Below, one piece after another: positions 61,153-64,000 of a stretch of DNA of 64,000 nucleotides. This stretch comes from Rhea pennata (taxonomy: Eukaryota; Chordata; Aves; Rheiformes; Rheidae). The stretch covers positions 121,972,602-122,036,601 of the forward strand of contig NC_084665.1 of the NCBI RefSeq assembly GCF_028389875.1, in the 5' to 3' direction. The position numbers were made by a program, and so were the translations under genes. Numbering within the stretch: the stretch's first letter is position 1; every line of letters begins with the position of its first letter. The notes beneath the pieces were generated by a model. It was not told the DNA's origin. It saw nothing but the letters and a program-made list of their open reading frames with translations, and did no database searches.

Positions 61153-62835
61153 GTCTCTCTCTCTCTGTCTCTCTGTCTCTCTGTCTCTCGTTTCATCCTG
61201 ACCAGATATACTAGGTTTTTTATTTTACTGGCCTTTGTTTCTTGTAGAAGGTTGTCTTAATACTCTTTGTTTTTTTCCTGCTTTCAGATTTGACTGCCAG
61301 CACTTCTGTGAAAAGAATTAAGTGTGGTCTTTCTGTGTATTTGGGCCTTAGCTTTAGTGATCTATTAAAGGGTAAAATGCTCTTCCCTGTCTCAGGAAGT
61401 TACACACACATATGAGCGTACAGTACTATTTTCTTAAAAAAAATATATATATATAACAAGAAAAACTTATAGTCCTGTATTTTAGCGTACCTCCAGCACC
61501 AAGTATGCATTGTCTGTTTTTTCATTAATGCAGCTACTCTCCAATATTCTTCTTTGGGATGGAATTGTACAAGAAGATACAGTCTGTGATTTAGGACTGA
61601 GCAAGTTGCTGAATCGTTACCTTCTTCTGAACCTCTTAAACACACCACCGGGGCCAGATAACATAGAAAAGTGTAATAAGGTAAAAGATTATATGTACAT
61701 TGGAAGATAAAAGCATAAAGGTATTTTGGAATAAGCATCAATCCATAAGCATAAGCTCTTAAGAGTAACTACTTGTAATGGTATTTGGCTGAACTGAAAA
61801 ACAAAACACCACCACAATACTACATATTACTAAGTAAATCTAATAAAAGGAAAGGTCCCAAGTAAAGCGATGTGACTTAGTTGTGTGTTTCTATTTTAGT
61901 TATTTTACTTATTTTTTATTCTTCCAAATATGCTTTGGTTGAAAAGGTGGTGGCATGCCTCCCAGAAAGATGGTTCCAAGATCTTAAAAGTGGATCAACT
62001 CTCCCCCAGCTGATGAACTTCAGCCAGCATTTGTTGCAATGTGCCCAGGCACTGCACAAGAATAATCACAGGTAATAGCTATGACATTTCTTGGGACTCA
62101 GCATTTTCATAAGCTTTGTCTCAAACATTTCTTAAATTCATTGTTTCATAAATTTTACACTTGAAAGGATGCTCTCATCAAGCGTATACATATTCATGGC
62201 AAAATTACGTGACCAAACAAATTTCATTCCGTGTGCATGTTTTATGTAAAGGCAAGGCATAGACAAGAATTAAGTACGGGACTTTGATAACAAAATATGG
62301 ACAATGTGAAGTCCTACATGACACTATTGTCAGAATATTAGTGATAGAAGAGAATTGCTTGCATTTTAATGGATGCAGAATGCAAAAATTTTTTGCATTT
62401 TAACATTTTCAAATCAAGAATAGACATTAACAAATAGTTATCAAAACACTGAATATTTTGTTAGATTAATTTTAATCTCTTAAAACAAAAGATGCAATTC
62501 ATAATGTACAACAGTGAAAAACTTATCCTGTTCTTGTTTAACCTGGTAATTTGAGGCTCTGGGCTTTGGATAGTGTTACTTAGTGTAGCCAAGGTCACCT
62601 GATGAGGTGACCAAGGGAAGACACCTGACTTTCTTATTTTTTAAATTAAGAAATGTAAAATATACTTGGAAGCCAGATGCAAAAATGTGTTAATATACCA
62701 ACTTTTATTTTTTTTTACAGGGATGAAACAAAAGATGTTGTTGTTCTGCTGGTGAAAGTCAATGCTCTGCAAATTGTGGAAGATTTTATTGAAGAGTACA
62801 AACTTGAGCATCTTAAATCCATGATTGGAAAATAG
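43814..62835 (+). CDS. GCFC2: GCFC2, complete gene with 18 coding exons
   Basis: Nuclear protein of the GCFC family, related to PAXBP1 and yeast Ntr2. It is linked to the TFIP11-DHX15 intron-lariat machinery; the older name reflects a reported GC-rich DNA-binding role. Coding exons: 43814-44162, 44280-44390, 45238-45387, 46661-46879, 47954-48039, 49348-49463, 51341-51527, 52524-52647, 54456-54534, 54706-54818, 55603-55802, 56555-56708, 56979-57100, 58343-58419, 59149-59215, 61534-61680, 61947-62071, 62721-62835. They total 2541 bases, in frame throughout: 846 residues plus TAG. The N-terminus (1-300) is disordered and acidic or proline-rich. A helical, probably coiled-coil part spans about 320-440. 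The GCFC core spans about 510-830, with [36 protein letters not shown] and KLLNRYL. It is longer than human GCFC2 (about 780) mainly because of the N-terminus. The NLEIVKKRL and [11 protein letters not shown] signatures favour GCFC2 over PAXBP1. Confidence 0.96.
44280..44390 (+). CDS. GCFC2: GCFC2 coding exon 2
   Basis: Acceptor TGGGTAG, donor GTAAGT; intron 1 is only 117 bases. It encodes residues 117-153, starting [16 protein letters not shown]. With the end of exon 1 this forms an LLSF-acidic-FKxKK module like that in PAXBP1. Phase 1 at both ends, so the exon could be skipped without a frameshift. Confidence 0.88.
44391..45237 (+). other. GCFC2 intron 2
   Basis: AT-rich intron of 847 bases with a (GT)n(AT)n microsatellite at 44854-44897. 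Nothing else recognised. Confidence 0.8.
44854..44897. repeat. (GT)n(AT)n microsatellite
   Basis: About 11 GT units followed by AT units, in GCFC2 intron 2. Confidence 0.9.
45238..45387 (+). CDS. GCFC2: GCFC2 coding exon 3
   Basis: Acceptor TTGATACAG, donor GTTTGT. It encodes residues 154-203, acidic and Ser-rich ([20 protein letters not shown]). 150 bases, phase 1 at both ends. Confidence 0.85.
45388..46660 (+). other. GCFC2 intron 3
   Basis: Intron of 1273 bases, AT-rich, with no recognised repeat or exon. Confidence 0.8.
46661..46879 (+). CDS. GCFC2: GCFC2 coding exon 4
   Basis: Acceptor CTTTGACTTAG, donor GTGAGT. It encodes residues 204-276 with [20 protein letters not shown], the family's conserved IPDAAxIxAARRKR block, and [11 protein letters not shown]. 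Phase 1 at both ends. Confidence 0.95.
46880..47953 (+). other. GCFC2 intron 4
   Basis: Intron of 1074 bases with a T run and (GT)n repeat at 47796-47834. Nothing else recognised. Confidence 0.8.
47796..47834. repeat. Poly(T) plus (GT)n
   Basis: A run of 15 T followed by GT units ending GCGCGCA, in GCFC2 intron 4. Confidence 0.85.
47954..48039 (+). CDS. GCFC2: GCFC2 coding exon 5
   Basis: Acceptor TTTTTACCAG, donor GTGATC. It encodes residues 277-305 including [19 protein letters not shown], the conserved WExQQxxKAV helix. It exits in phase 0. Confidence 0.93.
48040..49347 (+). other. GCFC2 intron 5
   Basis: Intron of 1308 bases with no recognised element. Confidence 0.8.
49348..49463 (+). 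CDS. GCFC2: GCFC2 coding exon 6
   Basis: Acceptor ATTCTTGTAG, donor GTAAAT. It encodes residues 306-343, ending [15 protein letters not shown], the start of the predicted helical region. It exits in phase 2. Confidence 0.94.
49464..51340 (+). other. GCFC2 intron 6
   Basis: Intron of 1877 bases. The open frames in it show no family resemblance; T-rich tracts at 50020-50060 and 51010-51040. Confidence 0.8.
51341..51527 (+). CDS. GCFC2: GCFC2 coding exon 7
   Basis: Acceptor TTGTCTTTTAG, donor GTGTGT. It encodes residues 344-406 with [20 protein letters not shown] and [15 protein letters not shown], a highly conserved helical block. A TG/TA microsatellite starts 30 bases into the following intron. 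Confidence 0.96.
51528..52523 (+). other. GCFC2 intron 7
   Basis: Intron of 996 bases with a TG/TA/CA microsatellite near its 5' end (51557-51634). Confidence 0.8.
51557..51634. repeat. TG/TA/CA microsatellite
   Basis: Interrupted alternating repeat containing inverted TG/CA blocks that could fold back, starting 30 bases after the exon 7 donor of GCFC2. Confidence 0.9.
52524..52647 (+). CDS. GCFC2: GCFC2 coding exon 8
   Basis: Acceptor CTCTATTTCAG. It encodes residues 407-447, including [20 protein letters not shown]. The frame of exon 9 requires a phase 1 exit, which places the donor at TTTTAT|GTTCGT, a weak match to consensus. With this junction the alignment to human GCFC2 is ungapped. 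Confidence 0.85.
52951..52992. repeat. Poly(A) tract
   Basis: 24 A, then GAAAAAGC and more A, flanked by two copies of ATCGTTTTTC (52942-52951 and 52993-53002). Confidence 0.85.
53201..53950 (-). mobile_element. CR1 LINE fragment in GCFC2 intron 8
   Basis: Reverse-oriented CR1, beginning CACAGAATGGTTGAGGTTGG and extending through the 3' untranslated block into the RT coding region (CAGCCCAGAACTGGACACAG, GCACATTGCTGGCTCATGGT). It is moderately diverged, with indels that break the coding frame. It lies antisense to GCFC2. Confidence 0.92.
54456..54534 (+). CDS. GCFC2: GCFC2 coding exon 9
   Basis: Acceptor TCTCCTGATAG, donor GTAACT. It encodes residues 448-473 with [20 protein letters not shown]. 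It enters in phase 1 and exits in phase 2. Confidence 0.9.
54706..54818 (+). CDS. GCFC2: GCFC2 coding exon 10
   Basis: Acceptor CAAAATACAG, donor GTTGGT. It encodes residues 474-511 with RQQARV and [20 protein letters not shown], where SSDDE is a conserved acidic, possibly phosphorylated motif of the family. Confidence 0.94.
55475..55514. repeat. Poly(T) tract
   Basis: A run of 40 T in GCFC2 intron 10, ending about 88 bases before exon 11. Confidence 0.92.
55603..55802 (+). CDS. GCFC2: GCFC2 coding exon 11 (GCFC core)
   Basis: Acceptor GTTATCCACAG, donor GTAGGT. It encodes residues 512-578 with [20 protein letters not shown] and [20 protein letters not shown], the signature of the GCFC domain. 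It exits in phase 0. A 40-base T run sits about 90 bases upstream. Confidence 0.97.
56555..56708 (+). CDS. GCFC2: GCFC2 coding exon 12
   Basis: It encodes residues 579-629 with [13 protein letters not shown] and [16 protein letters not shown]; donor GTATAT. The acceptor is a tandem TTTCAGCAG. The upstream AG is chosen because it keeps the residue spacing of human GCFC2; the downstream AG would delete one Gln. Confidence 0.93.
56979..57100 (+). CDS. GCFC2: GCFC2 coding exon 13
   Basis: Acceptor after a T tract (TTTTTTCAG), donor GTAAAA. It encodes residues 630-670 with [20 protein letters not shown]. Enters in phase 1, exits in phase 0. Confidence 0.95.
57101..59148 (+). other. GCFC2 introns 13 and 14 (around exon 14)
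   Basis: Intron 13 (57101-58342, 1242 bases) and intron 14 (58420-59148, 729 bases) are AT-rich. No transposon or additional exon recognised. Confidence 0.75.
58343..58419 (+). CDS. GCFC2: GCFC2 coding exon 14
   Basis: Acceptor CTTTTTAATAG, donor GTAAGC. It encodes residues 671-695, including [15 protein letters not shown], a conserved GCFC-domain block. Exits in phase 2. Confidence 0.95.
59149..59215 (+). CDS. GCFC2: GCFC2 coding exon 15
   Basis: Acceptor TTCTGTGACCAG, donor GTAAAG. It encodes residues 696-718, ending [13 protein letters not shown]. Phase 0 exit into a 2.3 kb intron. Confidence 0.95.
59409..59530. repeat. TA/TG microsatellite
   Basis: About 120 bases of alternating TA, TG and CA units in GCFC2 intron 15. 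Confidence 0.92.
61100..61189. repeat. (CT)n microsatellite
   Basis: About 45 CT units with GTCT interruptions in the second half, 345 bases before GCFC2 exon 16. Confidence 0.95.
61534..61680 (+). CDS. GCFC2: GCFC2 coding exon 16
   Basis: Acceptor TTCATTAATGCAG, donor GTAAAA. It encodes residues 719-767 with [20 protein letters not shown] and [20 protein letters not shown]. Phase 0 at both ends; 147 bases. Confidence 0.96.
61947..62071 (+). CDS. GCFC2: GCFC2 coding exon 17
   Basis: The acceptor GGTTGAAAAG has a purine-rich approach but is fixed by the frame and by homology ([13 protein letters not shown]). Donor GTAATA. It encodes residues 768-808. Exits in phase 2. Confidence 0.93.
62721..62835 (+). 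CDS. GCFC2: GCFC2 coding exon 18 with stop codon
   Basis: Acceptor TTTTTTTTACAG. It encodes residues 809-846, ending [12 protein letters not shown], followed by TAG at 62833-62835. The C-terminal pattern EHLKSxI matches the family. Confidence 0.95.
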
Positions 62836-63925
62836 AATTTTTTTGAAACAACACTTATATTACTGAAACAAGCGTGGTATTCATACTAAAATAGTTTTAA
62901 TATTAAAATTTAATTAGTGGACCTTGCCTATTCAAAGATGTAGTGATAATCAGTTGACCTCACTGTTTCATTGCTAAATACTTCAGCAGCTTTTACCAGA
63001 TTTGTCTTCAGCTGCCATCCTACTCCCAAGTTAAGGTGTCTTTTTCAAAATCACCATTGTCAAAGTAAAGTGGCATTTAAGGCCCTCTGAAATGTATGAA
63101 AATGCTTTATTGCTGTATTCTTTTGGAAGGATTACAGGAAAGACAGTGTCTGTGAAGTTGATCACTGCACTGCTATTGAGTGCACTTTATAAGGTATTTC
63201 TGAAATACTGCTAAATGCCACTTTTTGTATTAGCAATCATTGAGTTCAAACTTGTGGTCCACAGATTTCGGTAGTTTTGGTAGGGTCGTCATTAAGATAT
63301 CTTTAGTGGAAAAAGAACTGGTAATGATGCAGGGATTTTGATGCTGATACATAAATTGGGGGGAAAAAACCCGAGTGATTTAGCATTTATGATTCAGTCA
63401 GTGCAAATAAGGAATTTAATGGATGAATTCTGAGATAAAAATTTGCACAGGGGAATATTTTGGGAAGACCTAGTAAGATGTACTGGAAATCATGTCCAGT
63501 GTATATTGGATGGAGTTTTGTACTTGAGTGATGCAGACTGGACTTCTGTGTCCAGACCTGGAGTTACCACACATCATGTTTTATCAGACTTCCAATAGAC
63601 TGGAAACCTCTTGATTATGAGAAGCACAAGAACAACTTCAGTTCTGTAACTGGCATTCTAGGACAATCTTCCTTTTGCTTTCCAGTAAGATTTGCCAAAT
63701 CCTATTTCATCATACCCAAATAAGATTTTAATGTTTTATAATGCTGTATATTTGTAAAATATTATACTATAGAATGAAAAGGATGCTTTATTACAGAAAC
63801 TCTAGTTCATCGCCAGTTCTGATGTACACTTATTGTATTTTCTCCCAAGTCTTCTGGGACTAGAATTTAGCTCTTGCAGACTTGTTCCATGAGGTCCTTG
63901 AAATAAATATATTTAAGTTATATTT
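62836..63925 (+). other. GCFC2: GCFC2 3' UTR
   Basis: Non-coding sequence after the stop, AT-rich with no repeats recognised. The last clear poly(A) signal is AATAAA at 63902-63907, with cleavage expected 10-30 bases later. An ATTAAA at about 62903 could support a short alternative form. Confidence 0.65.
63902..63907 (+). terminator. Poly(A) signal of GCFC2
   Basis: Canonical AATAAA about 1.07 kb after the stop codon, followed by a T-rich stretch near 63920-63930. It is the best 3'-end signal in the window. Confidence 0.6.
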
Positions 63926-64000
63926 TTGTAAAATATTTTAATTGTAAATAACATTATTTTACACAAAAGGTGATTTGTAAAGTAACTTTGGTTTACTTTT

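Larger units (their letters stand above)
59216..61533 (+). other. GCFC2 intron 15
   Basis: The longest GCFC2 intron (2318 bases). It has a TA/TG microsatellite at 59409-59530 and a CT tract at 61100-61189; the interval between them shows no recognised gene or repeat. Confidence 0.8.

Noticed and set aside
43814..62835. Assignment to PAXBP1 (GCFC1) instead of GCFC2
   Set aside because: The core reads [20 protein letters not shown] and EEMPWF, closer to GCFC2 than to PAXBP1 (KLFNPLIRLQL, ENMLWF); only the N-terminal module is PAXBP1-like.

Overview
The window is vertebrate nuclear DNA, most likely from a bird. The evidence is CR1-type LINE fragments of several ages, spliced exons encoding vertebrate proteins, CpG-island promoters and AT-rich introns with many microsatellites. 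A crocodilian or turtle cannot be strictly excluded. There is no bacterial, phage or CRISPR content, and most open frames in the window are chance frames.

Two protein-coding genes are supported, arranged head to head. On the minus strand is the 5' part of ITSN2 (intersectin-2). It has a CpG-island promoter and predicted non-coding first exon near 35.3-35.65 kb, the start-codon exon at 21570-21633, and two exons at 3024-3116 and 1203-1266 that begin the first EH domain. The gene continues beyond the left edge. On the plus strand is a complete GCFC2 (GC-rich sequence DNA-binding factor 2, a splicing-associated protein). It has 18 coding exons from 43814 to 62835 whose reading frames join without a break into an 846-residue protein, followed by a 3' UTR with a poly(A) signal at 63902.

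Layout: 1-21.6 kb is ITSN2 introns with exons and several minus-strand CR1 fragments, including one young copy with 193 open codons. 21.6-35.3 kb is the long first ITSN2 intron with a plus-strand CR1 relic. 34.1-35.65 kb is the ITSN2 CpG island. 35.65-43.4 kb is intergenic, with CR1 tails, a (TA)n tract and a MIR-like SINE. 43.4-44.2 kb is the GCFC2 CpG island with GC boxes, an E2F-type site and a perfect NRF1 palindrome. 44.2-62.8 kb is the GCFC2 body.

The two proteins act in different processes: ITSN2 in endocytic and Cdc42 scaffolding, GCFC2 in spliceosome disassembly. Their adjacency is nevertheless notable, because the paralogues ITSN1 and PAXBP1 (GCFC1) lie close together on human 21q22. 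The main points to follow up are this paralogous neighbourhood, a PAXBP1-like N-terminal module in GCFC2 that I do not recall in human GCFC2, short upstream ORFs in both leaders, and unusual splice sites (a weak donor, a NAGNAG acceptor).
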